A stretch of 64,000 nucleotides of DNA from Candidatus Thiodiazotropha endoloripes (GCA_001709035.1 LVKA01000021.1:186001-250000); one strand, 5' to 3'; shown: positions 42,744-52,355, counted from the first letter of the stretch. Numbers and translations: made by a program. The notes: a model not told the origin generated them from the sequence alone.

Positions 42744-43648
42744 GTCACCTCCCGTTCCTGGCGAGCGACTCGGCGTTGCAGCCAGGTGATCAACAACACC
42801 ACCAGAAACAAGATCACGGTCATGGCTGCGCCTCGCGCCACCTGTTGACGCGCAAAGGCGGCTTCTACCGTTTCAAACATCACAGTGGTGGAAGCATCAT
42901 AAGGACCACCTTGGGTCATGATCTGCACCTGATCGAATAACCGGAAGGCAAGAATGGTGGTCACCAGCACGACGAAGATCAACGTATTGCGAAGTTGAGG
43001 CAGCGTGATATGCCAGAATTGCTGCCGACGGCCGGCGCCGTCAATAGCGGCGGCTTCGTAGAGCTCCGCTGGAACGGCCTGTAGGCCGGCAAGCAGGATG
43101 ACCATCTGGAAGCCGGTACCCTGCCAGATCGAGGTCAACATGATCGCCGGCAACGCAAAGTACGGATCATGAAGGAAATCACGTGGGGTCCAGCTACCTA
43201 AGCTGACCAGATCCAGAAAAGCGTTCATCATTCCATTGGGTCCCGGTGCGAAAATCAATACCCAGACAACGGCTACTAATGAAAGTGGGAACACTACGGG
43301 CATGAAGAACAAAGTGCGGAACCATGTGGTGCCGTAGAAGCGTCGATTGAGCAGTAATGCCAGAACAAGCGCCAAGACAGTCTGCAACGGCACCACCACG
43401 ACCACGAACACCAGATTATTCAGCAGGGCGCGAACGAAAGAAGGGTCGGAAAAGATACGGCGATACTGCTCGAACCCCATCCATTCGAGGGGTAGTGGCG
43501 AACCGAGTCGGAGGTTGGTAAAGCTGAGCGCCACAGCGAACAGAAATGGCACCGCAACAAACAGCAACAAGCCTACTAGTGCCGGGGCACTCATAAAGGC
43601 GGCGGTAAAATTCCGACTATCCAATAACGGTTGTCTCATAATCGGCAC
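42740..43648 (-). CDS. Sugar ABC transporter permease (MalF/UgpA type)
   Basis: This 302-residue protein has six hydrophobic helices and the EAA loop YEAAAIDGAGRRQQFWHITLPQL. It forms the channel with the MalG-type permease. The first ATG (43648) and another at 43639 are both possible starts. It follows the binding-protein gene by 21 bases. Confidence 0.9.
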   Translation of the reverse strand: MPIMRQPLLDSRNFTAAFMSAPALVGLLLFVAVPFLFAVALSFTNLRLGSPLPLEWMGFEQYRRIFSDPSFVRALLNNLVFVVVVVPLQTVLALVLALLLNRRFYGTTWFRTLFFMPVVFPLSLVAVVWVLIFAPGPNGMMNAFLDLVSLGSWTPRDFLHDPYFALPAIMLTSIWQGTGFQMVILLAGLQAVPAELYEAAAIDGAGRRQQFWHITLPQLRNTLIFVVLVTTILAFRLFDQVQIMTQGGPYDASTTVMFETVEAAFARQQVARGAAMTVILFLVVLLITWLQRRVARQEREVT

Positions 43649-43669
43649 GATCTGGTTGGCGACCTCTGT

Positions 43670-44947
43670 TCAATCCACCTGAGGATAACCTTTGTTATCA
43701 CGAATGTCCTGATCGATCTCAGCCGCCGCCTTATCCAGCGCGTTTTGTATGTCACCACCGTTTCGTATATCGATGAAAGCCTGTTGAAAAGCCGATGTAA
43801 TGACTGGATAAGCAGGCGTTTGTGGACGTGGTACGGAGAATCCCCCTTGCAACTGCCGGGTAAACAGTTGCAGCGGCTCTTTGTCGCCATACAATGGCGA
43901 GCGAGCGATGGCCGTGCGAGTGGCCGGTACTGCCCCATTGGCTGCAGCCATCACGAGGACCTCGTTTGGCTGGAGCAGAAACTCGAGCAATCGTACGACT
44001 GCCTGAGGATTTTTGCTGTGCTTTGTGATACCCCATACCCAAGAACCCTGGCCTGTGCGCGAACCCTTGCCAAGGTCAGGCAGCGGTAAAAGGGCCAGAT
44101 CGCTACCCAGCGCCTCTGCATAGCGAGAGTATTCCCAGTGTCCGGCCCACGAAAGTGCAACACGGCCGCTGACAAAGGCAGCATCATCCACATTGCTATC
44201 TATGTAGCCACGGGTAAACCAGTGCTGCAGAGCCTTCATGGCCCTTACCGATTGAGGACTATTCAGAACCCCCTCCGCAGATTGATAGTCGTTGCGATCG
44301 ATAAGATCTCCCCCGGCTGATTGCAGCAATGGGGAGAAAGCATAGGTAAACCATTCGCCTGAATAGTTGAGCTTCAGATCCAATACCCTACCGTCAGGAT
44401 CACGAGAGGCGAGTGCTGCCAGCACAGTGGCAAATTCGTCGTCTGTCCAGGCATTATCAGGCCCGGATGGAATTTGTACACCGGAATCCTTGAGTGCACT
44501 CCGCCTTGCATATAGTCCTAGTCCGGAGTCAAAAGTGCCAACAGCGTAAAATTTGCCAAGATAATGGCCCTGCTTTTGAATTGACGGCAGAAGTTCTTCC
44601 TGCAACTTCGCGCTTAGCAACTTATCCAAAGGTTCCAAGTGACCTTGCCAGACATAGTTGTAGAGAAAGGGACCGTCAAATTCAAGCATATCAGGCAGTT
44701 CGCCAGCGACTGCAGCTGCTTGCACCTGAGCATTGTAGGACTGCTCAGGGATAAATGTAAGCTGGACTTGTATCTCTGTCTGTAAGCTATTAAAACGTTT
44801 TACTTGTTGTTCAAGCACCTTTCTTTCAGCTGCCTGACCTGCATGTGCCCAGACCATGAGTACAGCCAGGTCAGGCGACTGATGATCCTGCTGATCACTG
44901 CAGCCTATGACTAGCGCCAATGAGCCGATCAAAAGATATTTCCACAT
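43670..44947 (-). CDS. Sugar ABC transporter substrate-binding lipoprotein
   Basis: This 425-residue extracellular solute-binding protein (SBP_bac_1 type) has a lipoprotein signal with lipobox LVIGC, so it is membrane-tethered. VKRFNSLQTEIQVQLTFIP, ELPDMLEFDGPFLYNYV and GSWVWGITKHSKNPQAVVRLLEFLL are characteristic. The start at 44947 gives a compact signal peptide; the frame extends to 45025. It is the first gene of the ABC operon. Substrate unknown. Confidence 0.85.
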   Translation of the reverse strand: MWKYLLIGSLALVIGCSDQQDHQSPDLAVLMVWAHAGQAAERKVLEQQVKRFNSLQTEIQVQLTFIPEQSYNAQVQAAAVAGELPDMLEFDGPFLYNYVWQGHLEPLDKLLSAKLQEELLPSIQKQGHYLGKFYAVGTFDSGLGLYARRSALKDSGVQIPSGPDNAWTDDEFATVLAALASRDPDGRVLDLKLNYSGEWFTYAFSPLLQSAGGDLIDRNDYQSAEGVLNSPQSVRAMKALQHWFTRGYIDSNVDDAAFVSGRVALSWAGHWEYSRYAEALGSDLALLPLPDLGKGSRTGQGSWVWGITKHSKNPQAVVRLLEFLLQPNEVLVMAAANGAVPATRTAIARSPLYGDKEPLQLFTRQLQGGFSVPRPQTPAYPVITSAFQQAFIDIRNGGDIQNALDKAAAEIDQDIRDNKGYPQVD

Positions 44948-45139
44948 AGCCTCAATAGTCCATTTTTTTATCACTGTTAATGAGTTGTGCAACCTCAGGG
45001 TATCAGACGTTGGCAATCGTTTCATGAATGCATGATATATTCATTTATGGTCATCGCATTTCGGGGATTTCACCCTAACCCGATCCTGGAGGAGTCTGGA
45101 CAGTCGGCTGGAGCGCCTTAAAACGAGGTCATAGCGGAT

Positions 45140-45445
45140 TTAAAACAGAGACAATAAATTGTGGATGAGATCGGCAATTTGAGAGCCTGTCATTGCTAGT
45201 TCGTCTCTCAAGAATAGTAGATTGATTAGAGAAAAGACTACGCCACTACACAGATGTCCACCAGGTGACCCGGAAGGTGTGATTACCCCTCCCATCTTGA
45301 TCCTGTTAAGACACAATAGCTTGTGTTCAAGGGTATCTATTTGATCAAGCATCTCATAGGCAAACACATTGTGTGAATATTTTTTATATGTTGTCTCCCA
45401 AGAAGATACGGTGATAAGTTCGTCAACCACTATAGGTTTTAACAC
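45140..45445 (-). CDS. Uncertain hypothetical ORF
   Basis: A 101-codon frame, MLKPIVVDELITVSSWETTY onward, with one moderately hydrophobic segment (HLCSGVVFSLINLLFL). No family recognised and no strong ribosome site. It may be an orphan or chance ORF in the space upstream of the ABC operon. Confidence 0.25.
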   Translation of the reverse strand: MLKPIVVDELITVSSWETTYKKYSHNVFAYEMLDQIDTLEHKLLCLNRIKMGGVITPSGSPGGHLCSGVVFSLINLLFLRDELAMTGSQIADLIHNLLSLF

Positions 45446-45784
45446 CCCAGAGCAGCCCTGGTGAAACCTCGCAAAATACGTCCATTCCGAGCCTCATCAG
45501 GCTTTACTTCACTTGCCAGTAATGTGATGGTTTTACTGCAGCATCAAGCGATTACCGTGCCCCCAAGACAAATTGGTTCATAAAATACGTGCCAATTCTT
45601 TGTCTCTTAAACCCGGCTAGATTCATGAAGATACCGCCACCGATTAGGTCTACGCTCGGACCGTAATACCCATCTTGCTCTAAGCAGACCATGAAAGGAT
45701 AGTGAAATTATTTTGTGATCAGTTGAAACATCGGTAAAATATCGCCTTTTCCAAATTCCAACATTTATGGATATGTGATCTAGC
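45446..45784. other. Noncoding gap
   Basis: About 340 bases without a supported gene. A 76-codon minus-strand frame (45607-45837) overlaps the start of the next gene and has no coding character. Nothing else recognised. Confidence 0.35.
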
Positions 45785-46252
45785 ATGACTAACTTACTTG
45801 TAGAACAGCACGATGAACTTGTTGTTGAAATGGCCAAATTCTATCTGGAAAATATGGAGAAAGAGTTAGGCAAGAAATATGTCGATAACAGCCACGAGGT
45901 TAATGCCAGTCTCTCTGATTCTCAATACAGTGAATTAAAGGGTAAATATGACATAACCGACTTCGAATTTGCTGACCTCTATAATGAGTTCCAGAAGATG
46001 AAGCCAACCAAGCACTTAAAATCCACACTGGATGCTTTTGCTGCCTCTGGTGGAAATGTGGATATTGAGCCTGTTTTTGATGAAAAACAACAAAAACTGA
46101 ATATCTCCATCAGTTTCTCGATCAAGGACCAAACCTATGAAACAATCGAAGGTCTGAGCACCCTGGAAGAGATCATATTAAAGATGAACGCCATGATTCA
46201 GATCGATAATGTTCTTTCAGGCGCTGATCCTGATGTAGAACCGACATTCTAG
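45785..46252 (+). CDS. Hypothetical cytoplasmic protein
   Basis: This 155-residue acidic protein has no signal or membrane segment. The first 75 residues look helical (LVVEMAKFYLENMEKELGKKY) and the second half strand-rich (KLNISISFSIKDQTYETIEGL). No family recognised. It is single, with an inverted repeat element 28 bases after its stop and a DUF900 hydrolase gene convergent to it. Confidence 0.6.
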   Translation: MTNLLVEQHDELVVEMAKFYLENMEKELGKKYVDNSHEVNASLSDSQYSELKGKYDITDFEFADLYNEFQKMKPTKHLKSTLDAFAASGGNVDIEPVFDEKQQKLNISISFSIKDQTYETIEGLSTLEEIILKMNAMIQIDNVLSGADPDVEPTF

Positions 46253-46280
46253 ATTTAATCCAAAAATAGCCCTTTTTTAT

Positions 46281-46344
46281 CGTGTGCTACGTAAAATCCA
46301 CCACGCTTACCTTTGTTAAGTCAACTGGATTTCACGTAGACACG
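46281..46344. repeat. 65-bp imperfect inverted repeat, copy B
   Basis: CGTGTGCTACGTAAAATCCA (46281-46300) and TGGATTTCACGTAGACACG (46326-46344) form a near-perfect stem with a 25-base loop between two convergent genes. It is related in arm sequence and size to the copy at 40591-40657. Confidence 0.65.
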
Positions 46345-46407
46345 CTCTTCCATCTCAGTCAGTGCATCTTTACAAGTTGGATTCCATCACTTTATTTAGT
46401 TTTAACA

Positions 46408-47490
46408 TTATCCAACCGAAAAGAAGTTACCTTCCGGAAAGTATCGCAAACCACCTTCAGGTGAACCTCCACTGAAAGCACTAGTGAAGAACTCATGGAC
46501 TTTCTCATTTTTCTCAGCCGGCTTGGCAAATGGCGCATGCGAGAATCTGACCCAGGATGCATCGGTAAAATTGATGTAATGGGCATCACGACTCGATAGA
46601 TTGCGTACATAGTGACCAAGCCGGGCCAACTGTTCCGATCCGGCCTTTGCTCGTGAGGCGCGCAAGGCATAGTCGTTCTCATTTATAGTGACATAGAGAC
46701 GGTTACGAAATCGGATCTGATCAACCCAATGGTCATGTTCAAGGTTGTTGGCATCCGCCTGGCACAAAATGACATTATCAAAGAGTAGGTGGTTGCCTTC
46801 ATTGCTTGTACTTTTAATCACCTGCTTGAGTAGATAGTTACCCATACTGTGAAACATGGCGTTGACGGTGAATGGACACTCTTTTTCCAGCAGACGAACA
46901 TAGAGATCCTCACATTGTGCGGCATTCTCCGGATGCTTCTTTTTAGCCATCTCGTAGAGTTCCAGCCTTCTCGCTTCTGTAAGCAGCTTGAAATAACGAA
47001 AACTGATTGCCAGGACACGATCCAAGGCACCGGCGGATGCACGTGCATCTCGCTTGTCTGATTTATAGTTCAAGACACCAGAAACACCACCACCGTTGGC
47101 TGGCCAAGAGAATGTGAATACTTCAACACCGTAATGCTTTTCCAGATAGCTGGCAGTCTCTATCACATCCTGCAGGTCATTGTTGAAACCATGGATGAAG
47201 AAAAGGATATGACGACGATTTTTACGCGCTCTTCGGGTAAGCTCACAGGCAACTCGTAGGCTGGCATAGTGTGGCTCACTGGTATTTACAGTTAAGCGGA
47301 ACTCTTTTTTTAACTTTTCAACTTCAGCTTTCTTAAGTTCGTCATTAAGATAGTTAACAGACCAGCCCGTTCCTTTCTTTTTAACTTCAGCCAAACGCAG
47401 CTCATTGGGGCCTTTTGCATTCGGCCTTTTACCAAACTGATCGAGGCCGTTTGCATTCTGAATCACTTCACGATTGGTCACGACAAACAT
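46408..47490 (-). CDS. Alpha/beta hydrolase, DUF900-like
   Basis: This 360-residue protein has ILFFIHGFNNDLQDVIETA (oxyanion strand and HG motif), VFTFSWPANGG, and a nucleophile elbow-like AMFHSMGNYLLKQVI with Ser in HSMGN. This set is typical of DUF900-type alpha/beta hydrolases. A likely acid (Asp) follows in LCQADANNLEHDHW. Cytoplasmic by sequence; substrate unknown. Monocistronic as far as can be seen. Confidence 0.8.
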   Translation of the reverse strand: MFVVTNREVIQNANGLDQFGKRPNAKGPNELRLAEVKKKGTGWSVNYLNDELKKAEVEKLKKEFRLTVNTSEPHYASLRVACELTRRARKNRRHILFFIHGFNNDLQDVIETASYLEKHYGVEVFTFSWPANGGGVSGVLNYKSDKRDARASAGALDRVLAISFRYFKLLTEARRLELYEMAKKKHPENAAQCEDLYVRLLEKECPFTVNAMFHSMGNYLLKQVIKSTSNEGNHLLFDNVILCQADANNLEHDHWVDQIRFRNRLYVTINENDYALRASRAKAGSEQLARLGHYVRNLSSRDAHYINFTDASWVRFSHAPFAKPAEKNEKVHEFFTSAFSGGSPEGGLRYFPEGNFFSVG

Positions 47491-47902
47491 CCTGATATCC
47501 TCTTCATGTTCGTTGTTATTTTTTCCTGATTAGCTGTATCCAGTATAGCTGTTTAGAAACTTTGCTATTGGTAAAAAATCACTAACTTGACCGTATGCGT
47601 TTTCTTACCACCTCCAATCTTTAAGACTGACTTTATCTCACCGTATTTCAGTTAGGTATGGCTACCCTGCCCTTTACTTTTAGTGGTCCAAAAATTCTCT
47701 CATCGCAAAGTAGTTGTTTGTGTTTCATGCATACCGAAGCTTGAGCCCTGAAGGGGGTTTGAAAGTGCGAGACCTGACAATGTCGGTGGGATCAATTTCA
47801 ATTTACGGGGATTACCGGCAAGGTTCCGAAAGTGGAATTCCAGCTTTGACAGTTTCCGCAAGTCAATCGTTGAAATGTGTGTTCGACTCAATACTTTTTG
47901 AT
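47491..47902. other. Noncoding gap upstream of zinc operon
   Basis: About 410 bases without a supported gene; 63- and 67-codon frames on both strands overlap each other and lack ribosome sites. The right end leads into the Zur box and promoter of the zinc operon. Confidence 0.4.
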
Positions 47903-47921
47903 AATGTTATGTTATAACATT
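47903..47921. promoter_or_regulatory. Zur box
   Basis: AATGTTATGTTATAACATT matches the gammaproteobacterial Zur consensus AATGTTATAATATAACATT at 17 of 19 positions and is nearly palindromic. It lies 31 bases before the DUF2796 start codon, where Zn-loaded Zur would block transcription. Confidence 0.75.
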
Positions 47922-47952
47922 TTAAATTGTTTTATCAGGAGATCAAAGCGCC

Positions 47953-48525
47953 ATGACCAAGACCAATCAGGGACTCATTTTTCTTTCCTGCTCACTGTTA
48001 GCCGCTTCCAACCAGCTCCAAGCGGCTGATTCAGACCACGAACAGCATCAAGCCCATGTCCATGGCGAAGCGCAGTTGCTGATTGCCCTGGACGGCTCAA
48101 CCCTTGAACTCGAGTTTCAGTCTCCTGCAATGAATATTGTGGGTTTTGAGCATCAACCGAAAACCGAGAATCAGGTCAAGGCGGTAGAGGCCGCAATAGA
48201 GACCCTGAAACAGGCCGATCTGATATTCACCCTCTCTTCAGCCGCCCAATGCAATCCTGTGTCGATCGAAGTGAAGTCTCCCCTGTCCAAGAATGACGGG
48301 CACGGCCACACTGATGACCATGACCATGAGCACGAAGTAGAGAGCCATAGTGACTTCACCGCGCATTACAGTTTTCGATGTGAGCAACCCTCACGGCTGG
48401 ATAAGATTGAATTTGACCTCTTTAAACGCTTTCCAGGTACAGAACAGCTTGAGGTACAGAGTATTTCTAAAAAGGGGCAGCAGAAGATAGACTTAACTCC
48501 CGGAAACAGTACCCTGGAATTCTGA
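47953..48525 (+). CDS. zrgA: ZrgA-like periplasmic zinc-binding protein (DUF2796)
   Basis: This 190-residue exported protein has a signal peptide and a mature N-terminus with HEQHQAHVHGEAQLLIAL. The central His-rich loop NDGHGHTDDHDHEHEVESHS can bind several metal ions, and the core is the DUF2796 fold. In Vibrio the homologous ZrgA captures zinc in the periplasm under Zur control. Here the near-consensus Zur box upstream and the ABC genes downstream support the same role. AGGAG precedes the start by about 12 bases. Confidence 0.85.
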   Translation: MTKTNQGLIFLSCSLLAASNQLQAADSDHEQHQAHVHGEAQLLIALDGSTLELEFQSPAMNIVGFEHQPKTENQVKAVEAAIETLKQADLIFTLSSAAQCNPVSIEVKSPLSKNDGHGHTDDHDHEHEVESHSDFTAHYSFRCEQPSRLDKIEFDLFKRFPGTEQLEVQSISKKGQQKIDLTPGNSTLEF

Positions 48526-48533
48526 GATATTTG

Positions 48534-49247
48534 ATGCCGCAAACCGCTGCCATACTGTTAAAAGATCTTCGTTTTGGTTGGCGTAAGAACCTGCCTGAGG
48601 TACTGCACATACCGGAACTTGAAGTACCCCGTGGCGAGCGAATCTTCATTGGAGGCGCCAGTGGTAGCGGCAAGAGCACCCTGTTGGCGCTACTCGCCGG
48701 GGTCAATCTGCCAACCCGTGGTGAGGTGACGGTCCTCGGTGAGACGATCAACCGTCTCAGCGGCGCCAGGCGGGACCATTTCCGCTCCGATCACATCGGA
48801 TTTGTCTTCCAGCTGTTCAATCTCATCCCCTACCTGTCCGTGTTGGAGAATGTCACCCTGCCCTGCCGTTTCTCACAGCTACGCAGGCAGAAGGCCACCG
48901 AATCGGGTGGCGATCTTCATTCCGAAGCGATGCGCCTGCTGACGCACCTGGATATGGCCCACGAGAGTCTCATCCATCGCCCGGTGACTGAACTGAGTGT
49001 CGGACAACAGCAACGGGTTGCTACGGCCCGAGCCTTGATCGGCGCCCCAGAGATCATCATCGCCGATGAACCCACCTCCGCCCTCGACAGCGATATGCGA
49101 CAGGCCTTTCTAAGGTTGTTGTTCCAGGAGTGTGACGAGACCGGATCGACCCTGCTGTTTGTCAGCCACGATCGACAGCTCGCGTCCCTGTTCGAGCGCC
49201 ATATCGCGCTGGATGAGCTCAACCAGGCCGATCAGGAGGGGCGGTGA
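48534..49247 (+). CDS. ABC transporter ATP-binding protein of zinc operon
   Basis: This 237-residue ATPase has Walker A GGASGSGKST, signature LSVGQQQRVATARAL, Walker B IIIADEPTSALDSD and H-loop VSHDRQL. It belongs to the LolD/MacB-type ATPases that pair with FtsX-fold permeases, as in ZrgC-like proteins. It starts nine bases after zrgA and overlaps the permease gene by four bases. Confidence 0.85.
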   Translation: MPQTAAILLKDLRFGWRKNLPEVLHIPELEVPRGERIFIGGASGSGKSTLLALLAGVNLPTRGEVTVLGETINRLSGARRDHFRSDHIGFVFQLFNLIPYLSVLENVTLPCRFSQLRRQKATESGGDLHSEAMRLLTHLDMAHESLIHRPVTELSVGQQQRVATARALIGAPEIIIADEPTSALDSDMRQAFLRLLFQECDETGSTLLFVSHDRQLASLFERHIALDELNQADQEGR

Positions 49248-50506
49248 TGGCGATCCTTTCACTTGCCTTCAAAAGCCTGTTCAATCGCCGATACACGGCC
49301 GGGCTGATCCTGATCAGCATCGCCCTGAGTGTCTCACTTCTGCTGGCTGTCGAGCGTTTACGGGTGGAATCACGCAACAGCTTTGCGCACACCATTTCTG
49401 GCACGGATCTGGTGGTTGGCGCCCGCAGTGGCTCGATCAACCTGTTGCTCTACTCGATATTCCGTATCGGTGATGCCACCAACAACATCTCCTGGAAGAG
49501 CTATCAAAAGTTTGCCGAACACGATCTGGTGAAGTGGACCATTCCCATCTCTCTGGGGGATTCGCACAAGGGTTATCGGGTGATGGGCACCAATCAGGAC
49601 TATTTTCGATATTACAAATATGGCCACAAAAAAAGCCTGACCCTCAACCAGGGACAGCCTTTCAAACAGGTCTATCAAGCCGTATTGGGACAGGAGGTGG
49701 CCCGCAAGCTCGGCTATCAAGTCGGTGAGAAGATCGTCATCGCCCACGGTGCCGGCAAGACCAGTTTCACACGGCATGATGACAAACCGTTCGAGGTGGT
49801 GGGCATACTCGAACCCACCGGCACACCGGTCGATCGTACCGTCCATGTTCCCCTGGAAGGCATTGAGGCGATCCATAAAGACTGGATAGCCGGGAGACAG
49901 GTTGCCGGGCTTCAGATCAGTGCCGAGGAGGCGCTGGAAAAGAATCTGACACCGAAGGTGATCACCGCCTTTCTGGTAGGACTGAAAAGTAAAATCGCCA
50001 CCTTTCGGATTCAGCGTGAGATCAACGATTACCGTAAGGAACCTCTGCTGGCAATCCTCCCTGGGGTGGCGCTGCAGCAACTCTGGGACATGATGGGAGT
50101 GGCAGAGAATGCACTACTGGTCGTCACGGTCCTGGTGGTGTTTGTGGGCCTGATCGGAATGCTCACTGTGATGCTTGCCGGTCTCAATGAGCGGCGCCGG
50201 GAGATGGCGATACTGCGTTCGGTGGGGGCCCGCCCGGGCCATATCCTGCTACTGGTCACCGGCGAGAGCCTGTTGCTTAGCCTGCTCGGGATCGCGCTTG
50301 GCTTGCTGCTGCTCTATACCGGCCTGCTACTCGGACAGCCTGCCATCGAAAGTCGCTATGGCTTACACTTGCCAATCGGCATTCCCGCACTGCGGGAGTG
50401 GATTATCCTGGGCCTGATTGGAACTTCCAGTTTGATCATTGGCCTAATTCCCGGTTATCGTGCCTATCGCTACTCCTTATCAGATGGTATGAGCATGCGT
50501 ATCTGA
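49244..50506 (+). CDS. FtsX-like ABC permease of zinc operon
   Basis: This 420-residue inner-membrane protein has one N-terminal helix, a large periplasmic domain (about 40-275) and three C-terminal helices. NERRREMAILRSVGARPGHI is the coupling region typical of FtsX/MacB permeases. With the upstream ATPase and ZrgA it would form the zinc-uptake complex (ZrgB-like). GTG 49244 or ATG 49247 can be the start. Confidence 0.85.
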   Translation: MMAILSLAFKSLFNRRYTAGLILISIALSVSLLLAVERLRVESRNSFAHTISGTDLVVGARSGSINLLLYSIFRIGDATNNISWKSYQKFAEHDLVKWTIPISLGDSHKGYRVMGTNQDYFRYYKYGHKKSLTLNQGQPFKQVYQAVLGQEVARKLGYQVGEKIVIAHGAGKTSFTRHDDKPFEVVGILEPTGTPVDRTVHVPLEGIEAIHKDWIAGRQVAGLQISAEEALEKNLTPKVITAFLVGLKSKIATFRIQREINDYRKEPLLAILPGVALQQLWDMMGVAENALLVVTVLVVFVGLIGMLTVMLAGLNERRREMAILRSVGARPGHILLLVTGESLLLSLLGIALGLLLLYTGLLLGQPAIESRYGLHLPIGIPALREWIILGLIGTSSLIIGLIPGYRAYRYSLSDGMSMRI

Positions 50507-50559
50507 CATGTTGTTAACTATCTGATCGCTCGGTTAAAAAGTACACTTGAGGTCAACAG

Positions 50560-51087
50560 ATGAAGAACTGGTTTGGGAGTCTGATTTTTTCTGCATTTCT
50601 ACTCTCCCTGGGATCTTTACAGGCGGAAACGGCCAAGGAGCTGGAGTGGGATGCAATGATCCCAGAGGACTATCGACCTGATAAGATCATGAATCAGTTT
50701 GGGGATATCAGTGAGCTTGATGATAATGACCCCAGGGCGCAAAAAATCATGGATGAACTTGAGGCGGCCTGGAAGGTGGCGCCTGTGGTCGAGAGTCTGG
50801 ATGGAAAACGGGTCAGGATACCGGGCTTTGTAGTGCCGCTTGAAGGAGACGGGAAGAAACTGAGCGAATTTCTCCTGGTACCCTACTATGGCGCCTGCAT
50901 TCACGTACCACCCCCACCAGCCAACCAGACCGTCTATGTAAAGGTACCAACGAGAGATGCAAAGATCCGCCAGGCATTCGACACAGTCTGGGTTACCGGG
51001 GTTCTCAGCGCCAAGTCCTTCGACAGTGATCTCGCCACAGCCGGCTATCAACTGCAGGCAGAAGAAGTCGCGCCATACGATGAGTAG
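50560..51087 (+). CDS. DUF3299 exported protein of zinc operon
   Basis: This 175-residue exported protein has a signal peptide (MKNWFGSLIFSAFLLSLGSLQA). The DUF3299 core follows: VRIPGFVVPLEGDGKKLSEFLLVPYYGACIHVPPPPANQTVYV, with a conserved Cys and His that could bind metal. In Vibrio a similar protein accompanies the Zrg transporter. It lies 53 bases after the permease gene on the same strand. Confidence 0.85.
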   Translation: MKNWFGSLIFSAFLLSLGSLQAETAKELEWDAMIPEDYRPDKIMNQFGDISELDDNDPRAQKIMDELEAAWKVAPVVESLDGKRVRIPGFVVPLEGDGKKLSEFLLVPYYGACIHVPPPPANQTVYVKVPTRDAKIRQAFDTVWVTGVLSAKSFDSDLATAGYQLQAEEVAPYDE

Positions 51088-51379
51088 CCAGGCTCGTCTG
51101 CTTACAGGTGCAAGCCTGTGCAGCGTGCTATTCTGCTATCCGCTTCAGGCCAAGGAGGTTACCTGCCACCTGCATACTCCGGCGGACTATAACAAGTTCA
51201 GCAAACAACCCTTAGTGATACCCGCAGTTGGCAATCCCTCGGAATGTGAGCAGCTCAATCTGCGAAGCTTCAGTAACAGAGGTCGATGCCATTGCCCTCA
51301 AAGTGGGATCAGTTTTCAGGATAACAGTGGCCCAGCTGATTTCTCCTCCTCAAGGAATCGGCCTGAAATGTTGCCGTGA
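51080..51379 (+). CDS. Small cysteine-containing exported protein
   Basis: This 99-residue protein starts ATG at 51080, overlapping the DUF3299 stop (GATGAGTAG), so it is coupled to the zinc operon. It has a signal peptide (MSSQARLLTGASLCSVLFC and following) and six Cys in the short mature part, including EVTCHLHTP and GRCHCPQSG, which may bind metal or form disulfides. Not recognised otherwise; its place suggests a zinc-related periplasmic role. Confidence 0.65.
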   Translation: MSSQARLLTGASLCSVLFCYPLQAKEVTCHLHTPADYNKFSKQPLVIPAVGNPSECEQLNLRSFSNRGRCHCPQSGISFQDNSGPADFSSSRNRPEMLP

Positions 51380-51908
51380 TTGACCCGTTCTTTTTTGCAA
51401 TGGGTTCAACACTGGGTATTGTCACGAAAAAGCAGTGTGCCCAGTTGTTCTGTGTCAAAGGCCGCTAACAATAGTTTTTCATTCAGGGCCCAGTATCGGT
51501 ACCTCGGTATAGTCGTACATCAGATTATCCCAGAAATGGTATAACGCTTGAGATCCAGTACAGAGTTAATGAAACTAAGATGGATCCGGAGAGGTTTGTA
51601 ATACAGGTCCTCAAACAATTCGCACAGAAAAGATACGAAATTTACATTGGTAAAACCAAATTCTCGAATATACTTAATCAAATAGTCCCAAGCAGGGGCG
51701 TGAAGCTGATCAATCAACAACACTCACGATAGCTAGAGCATACATAACAATAAGTTTTGTATAGATATTAAGTAGTTGTTGTGGATATACAGCGAGCAAG
51801 ATGAATGACATCCAAGAGAGCAATCAGTGAGCGTGGCTGGTTACGCTTAAGCATTTCAAGAAGCTGGTTGTGAACGGTATCTGAAATCGTCCGGAGTTAT
51901 GAAGAAAA
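51380..51908. other. Noncoding gap with one doubtful ORF
   Basis: About 530 bases. A 67-codon minus-strand frame (51520-51723, MLLIDQLHAPAWDYLIKYIR) is possible but lacks family resemblance and a ribosome site. No terminator with a T-run, tRNA or repeat recognised. Confidence 0.35.
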
Positions 51909-52355
51909 ATGATAACTTGGCAGAAAATCCTGGAATTTGCCAATCAGGGCAATCCGGCACCAGACCGCAAGGTTGTCAAAAGCGACACAGAATGGCGGGA
52001 AACGCTCTCTCCAGAGACCTTTCACGTTACCCGTCAAAAAGGAACGGAGAGACCATTCAGTTCAGAGATGTGCGGCCTGTTTGAACCCGGTCGTTACGCC
52101 TGCGCCTGCTGTGGCACTCTGCTGTTTGATGCACAACAGAAATTTGATTCCGGTACAGGCTGGCCCTCTTTCACACAGCCAGCAGAGATCAATGCCATTG
52201 CCTATCATGCGGATAACTCCCATGGCATGCAGCGGGTCGAGGCACTCTGCAATACCTGCGACGCTCATTTAGGGCACGTGTTTCCCGATGGGCCTCCGCC
52301 AACCGGATTACGCTACTGCATCAATGCCCTGTCGCTGAAAAAAATTCAGGAATAA
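51909..52355 (+). CDS. msrB: Methionine-R-sulfoxide reductase
   Basis: This 148-residue enzyme repairs oxidised methionine (R form), using thioredoxin. Both zinc-binding Cys pairs are present (Cys65/Cys68 in CACC, Cys114/Cys117 in CNTC), with GTGWPSF and the catalytic Cys137 in RYCINA. Length is normal and no signal peptide is seen, so it is cytoplasmic. It is monocistronic, convergent with the HNH gene. Confidence 0.92.
   Translation: MITWQKILEFANQGNPAPDRKVVKSDTEWRETLSPETFHVTRQKGTERPFSSEMCGLFEPGRYACACCGTLLFDAQQKFDSGTGWPSFTQPAEINAIAYHADNSHGMQRVEALCNTCDAHLGHVFPDGPPPTGLRYCINALSLKKIQE

Noticed and set aside
45607-45837. 76-codon minus-strand ORF
   Set aside because: Overlaps the start of the better plus-strand gene at 45785 and has no coding character.
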